In this document: one piece after another, positions 28,345 through 38,379 of the stretch
Position numbering within the stretch: position 1 is the stretch's first letter
How the letters are laid out: each line of letters starts with the position of its first letter
Assembly: GCA_005405945.1 (NCBI GenBank)
Contig: BJHW01000001.1
Span: 1,178,001-1,242,000, forward strand
Source of the DNA: Streptomyces violaceusniger
GTDB lineage: Bacteria; Actinomycetota; Actinomycetes; Streptomycetales; Streptomycetaceae
Direction: 5' to 3'
Length of the DNA stretch: 64,000 nt
Translations under genes and position numbers: made by a program
Notes under the pieces: generated by a model
The model's database searches: none
What the model was told of the DNA's origin: nothing
What the model saw: only the letters and a program-made list of their open reading frames with translations

Positions 28345-28790
28345 ATGCCGTTGCAGGGTGAGTACGAGCCGAGCCCGGAGAAGTTCGTACGCGATCAGGT
28401 CGAGCTGATCGAGAGCTCCGGTGGCACCGAGGGAACGACCATGCGGGGCATGCCCGTGGTCGTCCTGACGACGCTGGGCGCGAAGAGCGGAAAGATCCGC
28501 AAGACCCCGCTGATGCGGGTGGAGCACAACGGCACCTACGCGGTCGTCGCCTCGCTGGGCGGCTCCCCAAGCACCCGGTCTGGTACTACAACGTCGTGGC
28601 CGACCCGCGGGTAGAGCTGCAGGACGGCCCGCTGCGGCAGGACATGATCGCGCGCGAGGTCACCGGCGAGGAGAAGGCCCGGTGGTGGGAGCGCGCGGTC
28701 GAGGCGTACCCGGACTACGCCGACTACCAGACCAAGACCGACCGCCAGATCCCGGTCTTCGTGCTGGAGCCGGCCGCCACCGCGCACTGA
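28345..28790 (+). CDS. Deazaflavin (F420)-dependent nitroreductase-family protein, apparent frameshift
   Basis: About 148 residues of the Ddn-like split-barrel family, which uses F420H2 to reduce quinones or nitro compounds. Signature parts: [26 protein letters not shown] and, in the second frame, [17 protein letters not shown] and [20 protein letters not shown]. One C added to the C4 run at 28565-28568 joins them as [11 protein letters not shown]. Start ATG 28345 follows GAGGGGACGG. It stands alone here. Confidence 0.85.
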
Positions 28791-28935
28791 CCCGCGGGTC
28801 CCGGCGCGCTCCGGCGCGCCGGGGCGCCTGTGGATCACCGGGAGCCCCCATGTGATCGACGTCAAAGCATGCCTGTTGGATAGATCGGGTAGCCGGGAGC
28901 CGACCCGGAATCCGTACCCCAAGGAAGTGCGCCAC

Positions 28936-29091
28936 ATGACCACGACAGACACATCAGACTTCGCGCCGATCTACGACAGCCTCGTGGCGGAGCACGGCGA
29001 CGTCCCCGCGGAGGCCCGGGAGGCGGCCGAGGAGATCCAGCGCGAGGCCGCCGAGGCCCTGGACTGGAGCAAGGTGCGCGGCGGCGGCTGA
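28936..29091 (+). CDS. Short acidic conserved-looking protein
   Basis: 51 residues after AAGGAAG: polar N-terminus, then a predicted amphipathic helix rich in Glu and Ala (AREAAEEIQREAAEALDW) and a Gly tail. The size, ribosome-binding site and codon bias suggest a real gene of unknown function. Confidence 0.55.
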   Translation: MTTTDTSDFAPIYDSLVAEHGDVPAEAREAAEEIQREAAEALDWSKVRGGG

Positions 29092-29249
29092 CGCACCCCG
29101 GCCCCATCGCCCGGGGCCACCGCATCCGGCTCCATGAGCGGCCGTCCGTCATCTGCCCGGAAGGCCGCTCGACGCCCCTCACCTTCGATAAGCTGCCGAC
29201 GACGCACTGTGCTTGATGGCGTCGACACTTATCTCACGAGGGGAAACAG

Positions 29250-31196
29250 TTGACTACAGGGGTCGAGACTTTCGAGTTTCAGGTCGAGGCACGACAGCTT
29301 CTGCAGTTGATGATCCATTCGATCTACTCGAACAAGGACGTCTTTCTGCGCGAGCTCATCTCCAACGCGTCCGACGCGCTGGACAGACTGCGCCTCGAAT
29401 CGCTCCGCGACGAAAGCCTTCAGGCGGACACCTCTGATCTCCATATCGCCATTGAGATCGACCAGGAGTCACGCACGCTGACCGTCCGCGACAATGGCAT
29501 CGGCATGTCGCATGAGGGGGTCGTGGAGCTCATCGGCACGATCGCGAACTCCGGCACCGCGAAATTCCTCAAGGAGCTGCGGGAGTCGAAGGACGCGGCC
29601 GCTTCCGCGGATCTCATCGGGCAGTTCGGGGTGGGCTTCTACTCCAGCTTCATGGTGGCCGACGAGGTGACCATGGAGACCCGTCACGCCGGGGAGAGCC
29701 AGGGCACCCGCTGGGTCTCCAGCGGCGAGGGCACCTACACGATCGAGCCGATCGACGACGCTCCCCAGGGCACCTCCGTGACGCTGAAGCTCAAGCCGGA
29801 GGACACCGAGGACCACCTCTACGACTACGCCTCGCCCTGGAAGATCCGGGAGATCGTCAAGCAGCACTCGGACTTCATCACCTGGCCGATCAGGATGGCC
29901 CCCGCCCAGGCCCCGGCCACCACGGACGAGGCGGAGAAGGCGGAGGAGGGCGAGGAGAAGGCGCCCGAGCTCGAGACCGTCAACTCGATGAAGGCGCTGT
30001 GGGCCCGTCCCAAGGACGAGGTCACCGACGAGGAATACCACGAGTTCTACAAGCACATCAGCCACGACTGGGTCGATCCGCTCGAGACCATCCGCATGCA
30101 GGCGGAGGGCACCTTCGAATACCAGTCGCTGCTGTTCATTCCGGCCCGGGCACCGCAGGACCTGTATATGCAGGACCGCAAGCGGGGTGTGCAGCTCTAT
30201 GTGAAGCGCGTCTTCATCATGGACGACTGCGAAGCGCTGATGCCGGAATACCTCCGCTTCGTCAAGGGCGTGGTGGACGCCGCGGACCTCTCGCTGAACG
30301 TCTCGCGGGAAACCCTTCAGCAGGACCGCCAGATTCAGCTGATGCGGCGCCGCCTGGTGAAGAAGGTGCTCTCGACGGTGAAGGACATCATGTCCTCCGA
30401 CGCCGAGCGCTACGCGACCTTCTGGAAGGAATTCGGCCGCGTTCTCAAGGAAGGTCTCCTCAGCGATCTGGAGAACCGCGAGGCGATTCTCGAGGTGTGT
30501 TCCTTCGCCTCGACCCATGACGCCGAGCAGCCGACCACGCTGCGCGGCTATGTCGAGCGCATGAAGGACGGGCAGGAGCACATCTACTACATGACCGGAG
30601 AGTCCCGGTCGATCGTGGAGAGCTCGCCCCATATGGAGGCGTTCCGGGACAAGGGTTTCGAGGTGCTCCTCCTCACCGACCCCATCGACGAGCTGTGGGT
30701 CGACGCCGTGCCGGAGTTCGACGGCAAGCAGCTCCGCTCCATCGCCAAGGGGCAGGTGGACCTCGACTCGAAGGACGAGAAGGACGAGGAGGCGGAGGCC
30801 GAGCGGGAGCAGCGGCAGAAGGACTTCGCCGAGCTGCTCTCCTGGATGACGTCGACGCTGAGCGAGCAGGTCAAGGAGGTGCGGCTGTCCTCGCGGCTGA
30901 CCACCTCCCCGGCCTGCATCGTCGGGGACACCTTTGATGTCACCCCGGCCCTGGAGAACATCTACCGCTCCATGGGCCAGAACCTGCCCCAGATCAAGCG
31001 CATCCTGGAGCTGAACCCCAACCATCCGCTGGTCAGTGGGTTGCGCAAGGCCCACGCCGAGCGCAAGGACGACAGCGATCTCGGGGAGACGGCCGAGCTG
31101 CTCTACAGCATGGCGCTGCTCGCCGAGGGCGGTGAGCTGAGCGATCCGTCGCGCTTCATCAAGCTGGTGGCGGAGCGGGTGCAGCAGACGCTGTAG
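29250..31196 (+). CDS. htpG: Molecular chaperone HtpG (bacterial Hsp90)
   Basis: 648 residues, full length. The GHKL ATP-binding domain shows FLRELISNASDALDRLR, VRDNGIGMS and GQFGVGFYS. The middle domain has LYVKRVFIMDD and GVVDAADLSLNVSRETLQQ, and the C-terminal dimerisation domain ends in LVAERVQQTL. A charged Glu/Lys-rich linker (TTDEAEKAEEGEEKAPELE) separates the N-terminal and middle domains. The start is TTG 29250 after GAGGGG, a weak start that may limit expression. The gene stands alone and ends in a strong terminator. Confidence 0.96.
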   Translation: MTTGVETFEFQVEARQLLQLMIHSIYSNKDVFLRELISNASDALDRLRLESLRDESLQADTSDLHIAIEIDQESRTLTVRDNGIGMSHEGVVELIGTIANSGTAKFLKELRESKDAAASADLIGQFGVGFYSSFMVADEVTMETRHAGESQGTRWVSSGEGTYTIEPIDDAPQGTSVTLKLKPEDTEDHLYDYASPWKIREIVKQHSDFITWPIRMAPAQAPATTDEAEKAEEGEEKAPELETVNSMKALWARPKDEVTDEEYHEFYKHISHDWVDPLETIRMQAEGTFEYQSLLFIPARAPQDLYMQDRKRGVQLYVKRVFIMDDCEALMPEYLRFVKGVVDAADLSLNVSRETLQQDRQIQLMRRRLVKKVLSTVKDIMSSDAERYATFWKEFGRVLKEGLLSDLENREAILEVCSFASTHDAEQPTTLRGYVERMKDGQEHIYYMTGESRSIVESSPHMEAFRDKGFEVLLLTDPIDELWVDAVPEFDGKQLRSIAKGQVDLDSKDEKDEEAEAEREQRQKDFAELLSWMTSTLSEQVKEVRLSSRLTTSPACIVGDTFDVTPALENIYRSMGQNLPQIKRILELNPNHPLVSGLRKAHAERKDDSDLGETAELLYSMALLAEGGELSDPSRFIKLVAERVQQTL

Positions 31197-31210
31197 CCAT
31201 TCCTCGGCGT

Positions 31211-31247
31211 GAAGCGGGGCGGGTCCACTCGGGGCCCGCCCCGCTTC
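31211..31247. terminator. Bidirectional terminator hairpin
   Basis: Perfect 13-bp stem GAAGCGGGGCGGG (31211-31223) / CCCGCCCCGCTTC (31235-31247) between the convergent htpG and TetR genes. Confidence 0.85.
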
Positions 31248-31254
31248 GCGTCGG

Positions 31255-31904
31255 TCACGGCCCGAGGCAGGCCGCCGCGGAGGCGTCGATCAGCTGTCGC
31301 AGCGCGCCGTGGTAGACCTCGTGGTCGGTCTGCGTGGACACGACCACGTCCAGGTGTCCGGTGAGGGCCGGGAAGTCCTCGGGGTCCAGCGCGGCGAGCG
31401 CGGTGCGCGCGGCGGTGCGCACCTGCTTCGCGTTGCGGTGGTCGACGAAGGCGACGGCGCCGAGGGTGAGCAGATACAGCCGCCGGTAGACCCGGATCGC
31501 CGCCTCGGGCGTCATTCCGGCGGCGATGCTGTGCGCCAGCTGTGGCTCCACGAGGCGGCTGAGCAGATGGGGCCCCACCAGGCGCGGCCCGACCGCAGCG
31601 CCACCAGCCCGGGATGTTCGATCAGCGCCTCGTAGAACGCGCGGAAGCGGGCCTCGGTGGCGGTGACCCAGTCCTGGTCCCGTCCCATCAGCGGCATCCG
31701 CGCGGCCAGCCGGTCCGCGCACGCGTTCACCAGGCCGTCGAAGTCGCCACAGCGGCGGAAGACCGTGGCGTGGGAGACCCCCAGCAGCTGCGCCACCCTG
31801 CGGAAGCTCAGCGCCTCGGGCCCCTCGTCGTCGACGACGGTCAGGGCGGCTTCGGCGATGGCCTCCAGGGTGGGCTGGTCGGCTCGGTCCCGGTTGTTTC
31901 GCAC
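31255..31904 (-). CDS. TetR family transcriptional regulator, apparent frameshift
   Basis: About 216 residues. The N-terminal helix-turn-helix is typical (TLEAIAEAALTVVDDEG, FRRVAQLLGVSHATVFRRCG). The ligand-binding half (LLSRLVEPQLAHSIAAGMTP..) is in another frame. One base added at the short GG run near 31581 joins GRA to LVGPHLLSRL. It is divergent from the dehydratase gene with a 35-bp gap, so it probably controls that gene and itself. Confidence 0.8.
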
Positions 31905-31924
31905 GCCCCGAGCGTACCAGTGGT

Positions 31925-31945
31925 TGTTACAGTGTTTCAGTGACA
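31925..31945. promoter_or_regulatory. Candidate TetR operator
   Basis: Imperfect inverted repeat TGTTAC (31925-31930) / GTGACA (31940-31945) with 9 bp between. It lies in the divergent gap and covers the GTG start of the dehydratase gene. Size and position suit a TetR dimer. Confidence 0.4.
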
Positions 31946-32910
31946 GTTTCCATTGAGGACGTAACCGCCGCGGCCGAGCGGGTCGCGGGACATATCCGGC
32001 CCGTGGCGCTTGCGCCGGTGGAGCAGGGGCATGGGGTCCGGCCGAGGGATGGCTGGCCCTGGAGTTCCTTCAGTACACGGGCACCTTCAAGGCGCGGGGC
32101 GCGTTCAACTTCATCAGGGCCCACCGGGAGGCGGGCACCCTGCCGGACGCGGGTGCCATCATCGCCTCGGGCGGAAACGCCGGGCTCGCATGCGCCTGGG
32201 CGGCCGCCCGGCACTCCGTGCCCGCCACCGTGTTCGTGCCCGAGACCGCGCCCGCGGTGAAGCTGGACCGGCTGCGCCGGCTCGGCGCCGAGGTCCATCA
32301 AATCGGCACCGAGTACGCCGACGCGCGGGACGCCGCCCAGAAGCACGCCGCCGAGACCGGTGCCCTGCTCTCGCACGCGTACGACCACCCGCTGATCGCC
32401 GCCGGGGCGGGCACCGTGATGGAGGAGATCCTCCAGGCCCGGCCCGACCTGGACACCGTGGTGGTGGCGGTCGGGGGCGGCGGGCTGTTCACCGGGGTCG
32501 CGGTGTCCGCCCTGGAGCGCGGCGTGGAGGTCGTCGCGGTGGAGCCGTACGGCTGCCGGGCCCTGAACGCCGCGCTGGAGGCCGGTGCGGTGGCCGACGT
32601 CCCGGTGGACTCGGTGGCGGCGGACGCGCTCGGGGCCCGCCATGTGTCCTCGGCCGCGCTGGAGTGGGCCCGCAAGGACGGGGTGCGGTCCGTCCTGGTG
32701 TCCGACGAGGCGATCGTCTCCGCGCGCCAGGCGCTGTGGGACGACCGCAGGATCGCGGTCGAGCACGCGGCGGCCACGGCGCTGTCGGCCCTGACCTCCG
32801 GCACGTACCGGCCGCGCCCCGGGGAGAAGGTCGCGGTGCTCCTCTGCGGCGCCAACACCGACCCCGCGGACCTCACCCACGTCAGCTGGGCGGCGTCCGA
32901 CGGAGCGTGA
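31940..32910 (+). CDS. Threonine/serine dehydratase-like PLP enzyme, apparent frameshift
   Basis: Fold type II PLP enzyme of about 323 residues. The Schiff-base lysine is in GTFKARGAFNF, phosphate/cofactor contacts in ASGGNAGLA and VAVGGGGLF, and the C-terminal cofactor ring contact in VLLCGANT. It would deaminate threonine or serine to oxo-acids. GTG 31940 starts a short first segment (SIEDVTAAAERVAGHIRPV). The frame changes near 32037-32048, and one added base restores continuity into WLALEFLQYTGTF. There is no ACT regulatory domain, so it is the catabolic-type size. Confidence 0.83.
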
Positions 32911-32926
32911 CGCCTGCGGCGCGCTG

Positions 32927-33020
32927 TTCCCCTCCCGCCCCTTCCCGCTACCAGGGGCTTCGCCCCCTGGACCCCGGGTCTGGGCGGAGCCCCAGTTGTG
33001 GGAAGGGGCGGGGAGGGGAA
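32927..33020. repeat. Dispersed intergenic palindromic repeat, copy 2 (full)
   Basis: Left arm TTCCCCTCCCGCCCCTTCCC (32927-32946) pairs with a 21-base right arm at 33000-33020 that differs by one extra G. Inside is a second hairpin, CCAGGGGC/GCCCCCTGG (32951-32970), and a GGGCGGAGCCCCAG segment. It matches the element at 26041-26160. The one-base arm mismatch fits the missing-base pattern seen in genes. Confidence 0.7.
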
Positions 33021-33089
33021 GGACTCGGCGGACGCACCCGTAGGGCAGGCTGACGGATGCCGTAACGGGCGGCCGTCCACCACGATGGA

Positions 33090-33572
33090 CTACGCGCCGT
33101 CGTAGGCCGCCTGGAGCGCGGCGATGTCGAGCTTGCCCATCTTCATCATCGCCTCGATGGCCCGCTTGGCCCTCCGCGGGTCCGCGTCGCCGATCATGTC
33201 GAGCAGGACGGTGGGGACGACCTGCCAGGACACCCCGAATTTGTCCTTCACCCAGCCGCAGGGCCCCTCCTCGCCGCCCTCGGAGAGCTTGCTCCAGTAG
33301 TAGTCCACCTCGTCCTGGTCCGCGCAGTGGACCTGGAAGGAGATGGCCTCGTTGAAGGTGAACTCCGGCCCGCCGTTGAGCCCCACGAACTTCTGTCCGT
33401 TGGCCTCGAACTCGACGGTCAGCACGCTCCCCGCCGGGCCGCCGGGCTCGACCCCGGTGTAGTGCGTGATCCGTCCGAGCCTGGAGTTCTTGAAGATCGA
33501 GACGTAGTGCTGCGCCGCCTCTTCGGCCCGGCCGTCGAACCACAGGCACGTGGTGAATCCGTCGCTGGCCAT
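33090..33572 (-). CDS. VOC-superfamily PhnB/3-demethylubiquinone-methyltransferase-like protein
   Basis: About 160 residues from ATG 33572 with AGGAGGT upstream. It carries the characteristic TTCLWFDGRAEEAAQHYVSIF start, FNEAISFQVHCADQDEVDYYW and GVSWQVVP, and ends in MGKLDIAALQAAYDG. Members share the glyoxalase fold; the methyltransferase name is historical and unsupported. Probable role: small-molecule binding or an unknown enzyme. Confidence 0.85.
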   Translation of the reverse strand: MASDGFTTCLWFDGRAEEAAQHYVSIFKNSRLGRITHYTGVEPGGPAGSVLTVEFEANGQKFVGLNGGPEFTFNEAISFQVHCADQDEVDYYWSKLSEGGEEGPCGWVKDKFGVSWQVVPTVLLDMIGDADPRRAKRAIEAMMKMGKLDIAALQAAYDGA

Positions 33573-33629
33573 CGGTACCTCCTGCGCTGGGGAGCGTTTA
33601 CCCATGGAGACCGCTCCCCCGCCGGGAAC

Positions 33630-34364
33630 TCATCGGTCCTCGGCCGACCCGTTTTCCGTCAGGTAGTGGTGCAGCCGGCAGGAGCCTTCGAGCATCGCCG
33701 TGGCGCGCTGGGCGAGCCCTTCCTGACGTCGGGCGATGACCGTGCGCAGGGCCTCGCTGCCGCCCGTGCGGCGCAGCCCGTCGAGGACGGGCCGGATCTG
33801 CGGCAGCGGATAGCGGACCTGCCGCAGCAGGTCGATCATCCGGGCGTCCCGGACGTCGGACGGCCCGTAGACGCGATAGCCGGTGCTCCGGTCGCGCCGC
33901 GGGCGCAGCAGACCGGCGGACTCCCACACCCGCAGGGCCGAGGTGCGCAGCCCCAGACGTGCGGCCACCTCGCCGATGCGCAGCGGCCCGGAGCGTGACG
34001 GCACCGAGGTGTCCGGGGTCTGCTCGGCGACCGCTTCGAGCGCCTTCCCCGCCGCCTCGAGGGAGAGCCGCTGATCGTGGAGCGCGGCATGGCCGGCGTT
34101 GACCAGGGTGAGCGCCAGGGCGACGTCCCCGTCGTGGACGGCCCTCATGACCGCGCGGGCGGTCTCCGCGCCGTACCCCGGCATCAGGGCCCGATAGGTC
34201 ACCAGGGCTCTGCGGTGCCGGTCGTCGAGTCTGCGGTATCCGGCGGGGGTGCGGGTGGCCGGGGGCAGGATGCCCGCGTCGACGTAGTTGCGGATCTGCT
34301 GGGTGGAGACACCCGCCATACGGGCCAGATCGACGGGGCGCAGCGCGGCGTCCGTACGGCTCAC
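33630..34364 (-). CDS. Double-domain MerR regulator, TioE-like
   Basis: About 244 residues with two complete MerR DNA-binding domains: residues about 8-45 (PVDLARMAGVSTQQIRNYV) and about 128-165 (RIGEVAARLGLRTSALRVWE..GYRVYGPSDV). Each is followed by helical wing/linker residues. Divergent pairing with a UvrA-like ATPase is the arrangement of TioE/TioU-type resistance systems. The protein probably senses a DNA-binding drug and activates the ATPase gene. Confidence 0.82.
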   Translation of the reverse strand: MSRTDAALRPVDLARMAGVSTQQIRNYVDAGILPPATRTPAGYRRLDDRHRRALVTYRALMPGYGAETARAVMRAVHDGDVALALTLVNAGHAALHDQRLSLEAAGKALEAVAEQTPDTSVPSRSGPLRIGEVAARLGLRTSALRVWESAGLLRPRRDRSTGYRVYGPSDVRDARMIDLLRQVRYPLPQIRPVLDGLRRTGGSEALRTVIARRQEGLAQRATAMLEGSCRLHHYLTENGSAEDR

Positions 34365-34476
34365 GGTTCGTCACCTTCGAGTCGGGGGTTCACGGGCGAG
34401 TTGAAGGTTAGCGTCGGCTCCATCGCGGTGCGTCCGGCGGGGTTGGGCAGAAAGCCGGGAAAAGTCTCAACGTGCA

Positions 34477-34496
34477 CTTCAATGAAACACTTGAAG
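34477..34496 (+). promoter_or_regulatory. Candidate regulator site upstream of the UvrA-like gene
   Basis: Inverted repeat CTTCAA (34477-34482) / TTGAAG (34491-34496), 8-bp spacer, ending 2 bp before ATG 34499. A further TTGAAGG occurs at 34401. It could be the divergent MerR protein's operator. Its position over the translation start would also allow translational effects. Confidence 0.4.
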
Positions 34497-34498
34497 GC

Positions 34499-36748
34499 AT
34501 GGATGTCAGCGAAATCAAGGTCCGTGGCGCCAGGGAAAACAACCTCCGGGGCGTGAGTGTGAATATTCCCAAGCAGCGGCTCACGGTCTTCACCGGTGTC
34601 TCCGGATCCGGTAAGTCCTCGCTCGTCTTCGACACCATCGCCGCGGAGTCGAGGCGGCTGATCAATGAGACCTATACGGCGTTCGTCCAGAACTTCATGC
34701 CGACACTCGGCCGTCCGGACGTCGACTCGCTGCGGAATCTGAGCGCGGCGATCATCGTGGACCAGGAGCCGATGGGCGCCAACTCCCGTTCCACCGTGGG
34801 CACCGCCACCGACGCCCACACCCTGCTGCGGATCCTGTTCAGCCGGATCGGCAGCCCGTACGTCGGCCCTCCCCTCGCCTTCAGCTTCAACACCGCCGAG
34901 GGCATGTGTCCGCGGTGCGAGGGGCTCGGCCGGGTCACCGACATCGACATCGGCCAACTCATCGACAGGGAGAAGTCGTTGAAGGAGGGGGCGATCACCG
35001 TCCCCGGATTCGAGGTGGACAGCTGGCACTGGCAGGTTATGGCGGCCTCCGGCCTTTTCGACCCCGATACCAGGCTCCGGGACTACACCCCGGCCCAGTG
35101 GGAGGACTTCCTCCACAAATCGGCCACCAAGATCAAGGTGGGGAAGAACAACCTCACCTACGAGGGGCTGGTGACCAAGGTCCGTCGGCAGTACCTGGCG
35201 AAGGACCGGGAGACGATGCAGCCGCGCATGCGCGCGTTCGCCGACCGGGCCATGACCCTGACCGAGTGTTCCGAGTGTGAGGGTGCCCGGCTGTGCGAGG
35301 CCGTCCGGTCCTGCCGGATCGACGGCCGCTCCATCGCGGACTGCTCGGCCCTGCAGATCAGCGATCTGGCGGAGTTCGTGCGCGGGATCCGGGACGATTC
35401 CGTCGGGCCGGTGCTGGAGAGCCTGCGCGCGCTCCTCGACTCACTGGTCGAGATCGGCCTGGGGTATCTGAGCCTGGACCGGGAGTCCGGCACCCTGTCC
35501 GGCGGCGAGGCCCAGCGGGTGCGGATGGTCCGGCACCTGGGCTCCAGCCTCACCGATGTCACCTATGTCTTCGACGAGCCCACGGTCGGCCTGCACCCGC
35601 ATGACATCGAGCGCATGAACCGGCTGCTGCTCCAGCTGCGGGACAAGGGCAACACGGTGCTGGTGGTGGAGCACAAACCGGAGACCATCCGGATCGCCGA
35701 CCATGTGGTGGACCTGGGGCCCGGCGCCGGAGTGGCGGGCGGGCGCATCTGCTACCAGGGCGATCTGGCGGGCCTGCGCGCCTCCGACACCCTGACCGGG
35801 CGCTATCTGGACCACCGGGTGCGGCTGCAGGAGAAGGTGCGGCAGCCCACCGGGCACCTGCCGGTCCGGGGCGCGCGGCTGCACAATCTGCGGGATGTGA
35901 GCGTGGACATCCCGCTCGGTGTGCTCACCGTCGTCACCGGTGTCGCCGGATCGGGCAAGAGCTCCCTGATCCACGGGTCGCTGTCCGGGCGGGAGGAGGT
36001 GATCGTCGCGGACCAGTCGGCGATCCGTGGCTCCCGCCGCAGCAACCCGGCCACCTATACGGGGCTCCTCGATCCGATCCGGACGGCGTTCGCCAAGGCC
36101 AACCGCGTCAAACCGGGGCTGTTCAGCGCCAATTCGGAGGGCGCCTGCCCGCGGTGCAAGGGCATCGGGCTGATCTACACCGATCTCGCCATGATGGCCG
36201 AGGTGGCCTCGGTGTGCGAGGACTGCGAGGGGAGGCGGTTCCGGCCCGAGGTGCTGACGTACCGGCTGCGCGGGCGGAACATCAGTGAGGTCCTGGGCAT
36301 GTCGGTGGCCGAGGCGCTGGAGTTCTTCACCACCGGTCAGGCCCGGGTGATCCTGGACCGGCTGGCCGCGGTGGGGCTGGGCTATCTGGCGCTGGGCCAG
36401 CCGCTCACCACGCTCTCCGGGGGCGAGCGCCAGCGGCTGAAGCTGGCCATCCACATGGCGCGGAGCGGCACGACATACGTCCTGGACGAGCCGACCACCG
36501 GACTGCACCTCGCCGATGTGGACCAGTTGCTCGCCCTGCTCGACCGGCTTGTCGACACGGGCAACACGGTCGTCGTCATCGAGCACCACCAGGCCGTGAT
36601 GGCCCATGCGGACTGGATCGTCGACATGGGTCCGGGGGCGGGGCACGACGGCGGTCAGGTGGTGTTCACCGGCACCCCCGCCGACCTCGTGGACACCGGT
36701 GGCTCCCTCACCGCCGTCCACCTGCGCGACTACGTCAAGCAGGCGTGA
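34499..36748 (+). CDS. UvrA-like ABC ATPase for DNA-drug resistance (TioU/DrrC type)
   Basis: About 749 residues, shorter than repair UvrA (about 950). Two ABC cassettes are intact: Walker [11 protein letters not shown] and [10 protein letters not shown], signatures [11 protein letters not shown] and [11 protein letters not shown], Walker [12 protein letters not shown] and [11 protein letters not shown]. Two Cys4 zinc fingers are present (CPRCEG..CSECEG; CPRCKG..CEDCEG). Shortened UvrA homologues of this type protect producers of intercalating antibiotics by removing drug from DNA. Start ATG 34499 gives the family N-terminus ([16 protein letters not shown]). The upstream GTG 34472 is possible, and neither has a good ribosome-binding site. 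Confidence 0.88.
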   Translation: MDVSEIKVRGARENNLRGVSVNIPKQRLTVFTGVSGSGKSSLVFDTIAAESRRLINETYTAFVQNFMPTLGRPDVDSLRNLSAAIIVDQEPMGANSRSTVGTATDAHTLLRILFSRIGSPYVGPPLAFSFNTAEGMCPRCEGLGRVTDIDIGQLIDREKSLKEGAITVPGFEVDSWHWQVMAASGLFDPDTRLRDYTPAQWEDFLHKSATKIKVGKNNLTYEGLVTKVRRQYLAKDRETMQPRMRAFADRAMTLTECSECEGARLCEAVRSCRIDGRSIADCSALQISDLAEFVRGIRDDSVGPVLESLRALLDSLVEIGLGYLSLDRESGTLSGGEAQRVRMVRHLGSSLTDVTYVFDEPTVGLHPHDIERMNRLLLQLRDKGNTVLVVEHKPETIRIADHVVDLGPGAGVAGGRICYQGDLAGLRASDTLTGRYLDHRVRLQEKVRQPTGHLPVRGARLHNLRDVSVDIPLGVLTVVTGVAGSGKSSLIHGSLSGREEVIVADQSAIRGSRRSNPATYTGLLDPIRTAFAKANRVKPGLFSANSEGACPRCKGIGLIYTDLAMMAEVASVCEDCEGRRFRPEVLTYRLRGRNISEVLGMSVAEALEFFTTGQARVILDRLAAVGLGYLALGQPLTTLSGGERQRLKLAIHMARSGTTYVLDEPTTGLHLADVDQLLALLDRLVDTGNTVVVIEHHQAVMAHADWIVDMGPGAGHDGGQVVFTGTPADLVDTGGSLTAVHLRDYVKQA

Positions 36749-36753
36749 GCCCC

Positions 36754-36791
36754 CCGCCCTGGTGGTCCCGCCGACGGGACCACCAGGGCGG
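36754..36791. terminator. Bidirectional terminator hairpin
   Basis: Perfect 17-bp stem, 36754-36770 with 36775-36791, around loop CCGA, between the convergent UvrA-like and PTS genes. One of the strongest hairpins in the window. Confidence 0.9.
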
Positions 36792-36800
36792 CACGCCGCG

Positions 36801-38356
36801 TCAGGGCGCGGGCGGGGGTGCGGGAGCGCCCGCGGGCGGCGGGATCTTGGCGTAGGCGGCCGTGGTGGTGCCCGGTTCGGCCGGCGCCACCGCGCTCTCG
36901 CGCGGCATCAGGGCGTCACGCGCCGCGCCCGGGTCCCAGCCGGTGTCGACCACCCGCTTCTGCACCAGGATCGCGGCCCCGAGGACCGCGAGGCCGAGCA
37001 GCACGATGACCACGATCCCGGCGGCGCCACCGGCCTTGCCCGCGTTGCCGATGAGCGCGCCGAACCAGCCGAAGTCGGCGTCGCCGAAGGTGGTGTTCTG
37101 GTCGCCGAACGCGCCGAGCACCTTGAGCAGCAGGGCGGGCAGGAAGGTGATGAGCAGCCCGTTGAGGAACGCCCCACCACCGCGCCGCGCCGGCCGCCGG
37201 TCGCGTTGCCGTAGACCCCGGCCGCGCCGCCGGTGAAGAAGTGCGGCACCAGACCGGGCAGCACCAGGGCAAGGCCGAAGGCCGGGTTGAAAACCCAGGT
37301 GAGCAGGGCCAGACCGATCAGCCCGCCGGTGAAGCTCGAGATGAAGCCGATCAGCACCGCGTTCTGCGCGTACGGGAAGACGATGGGCGCGTCCAGCGCG
37401 GGCAGGGCGCCGGGGACGACCTTCTGGGCGATCCCCTGGAACGCGGGCACGAGCTCACCGAGGATGGTACGGACGCCGAAGAGGATCACCGCGACCGCGA
37501 TGCCGAACTGGAGCCCCTGCATCACGGACTGCATCAGGTAGTTGCCGGTGTCGGTGGCCACCGTGCCACCGGTGCCCGTGGCGAACGCCTTGAAGGCGGC
37601 CTTCTGTCCCTCCTTGACGAGCAGGAGGACCGCCATGACCAGGTAAATCAGCAGCATCGACAGGGCGGTGGCCACCATCGAGTCGCGCAGGAAGCGCAGC
37701 CCCTCGGGGAGCTTCATCTCCTCGGTGGAGCGGCTGCGCTTGCCGACCACCTTTCCGGCCGCGCCCGCCACGATGTACCCGGCCGTGCCGAAGTGGCCGA
37801 TGGCGACGGTGTCGCTGCCGGTGACGCGCTTGGTCCAGGGGTGCGCGAAGGCGGGCATCGCGACCAGCATGATGCCCAGCAGCACACCGCCGACGGCCAC
37901 CACGGCGATGGTCGAGCGGCCGCCGCCTGCCAGGACCACGGTCAGCAGCGTGGCCATGAAGAGCATGTGGTGCCCGGTCAGAAAGACATAGCGGAGCGGG
38001 GTGAACCGGGCCAGCAGCAGGCTGACCACGAAGCCCAGGATCATCAGCCAGGCGACCCGTGCGCCGAACTGGTCCTGGGCGATGCCGACGATGGCCTCGT
38101 TGGTGGGGATGACGCCGTGGGCGCCGGTGACGCCCTGGATCATGGTGCCCAGCGGGGCGAGGGAGTCGGTGACCAGCCCCGCTCCCGCGCCGATCAGCAG
38201 AAAGCCGAGGGTCGCCTTGATGGCGCCGCCGATGATCTGCCCGGTGCTCTTCTTCATCGCGATGAGTCCGACGGCGGTGATGATGCCGATCAGATACGCG
38301 GGCTCGCTCAGAATCTCATTGACGAGAAACGTGGCAAGGGTGACAAACCAGCCCAT
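36801..38356 (-). CDS. PTS ascorbate-type IIC permease (UlaA family), apparent frameshift
   Basis: Membrane component of a phosphotransferase system, about 518 residues with roughly 11-12 hydrophobic segments. Family features include ILSEPAYLIGIITAVGLI, GHHMLFMATLL and GALPALDAPIVFPYAQNAVL. The frame breaks at the C4 run 37172-37175. One added base continues as GAVVGAFLNGLLITFLPAL into LGAFGDQNTTFGDADFGWFG, then the last membrane helix and a Pro/Ala-rich tail ending at 36801. It lies 23 bp after the IIA-IIB gene. Substrate by family: ascorbate or a related sugar acid. Confidence 0.83.
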
Positions 38357-38379
38357 GGTGCTTCCTCTGTCCCCGTCGT

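Noticed and set aside
28008..28361. Protein of about 117 residues
   Set aside because: No ribosome-binding site, low complexity after 35 residues, and overlap with a well-supported gene.
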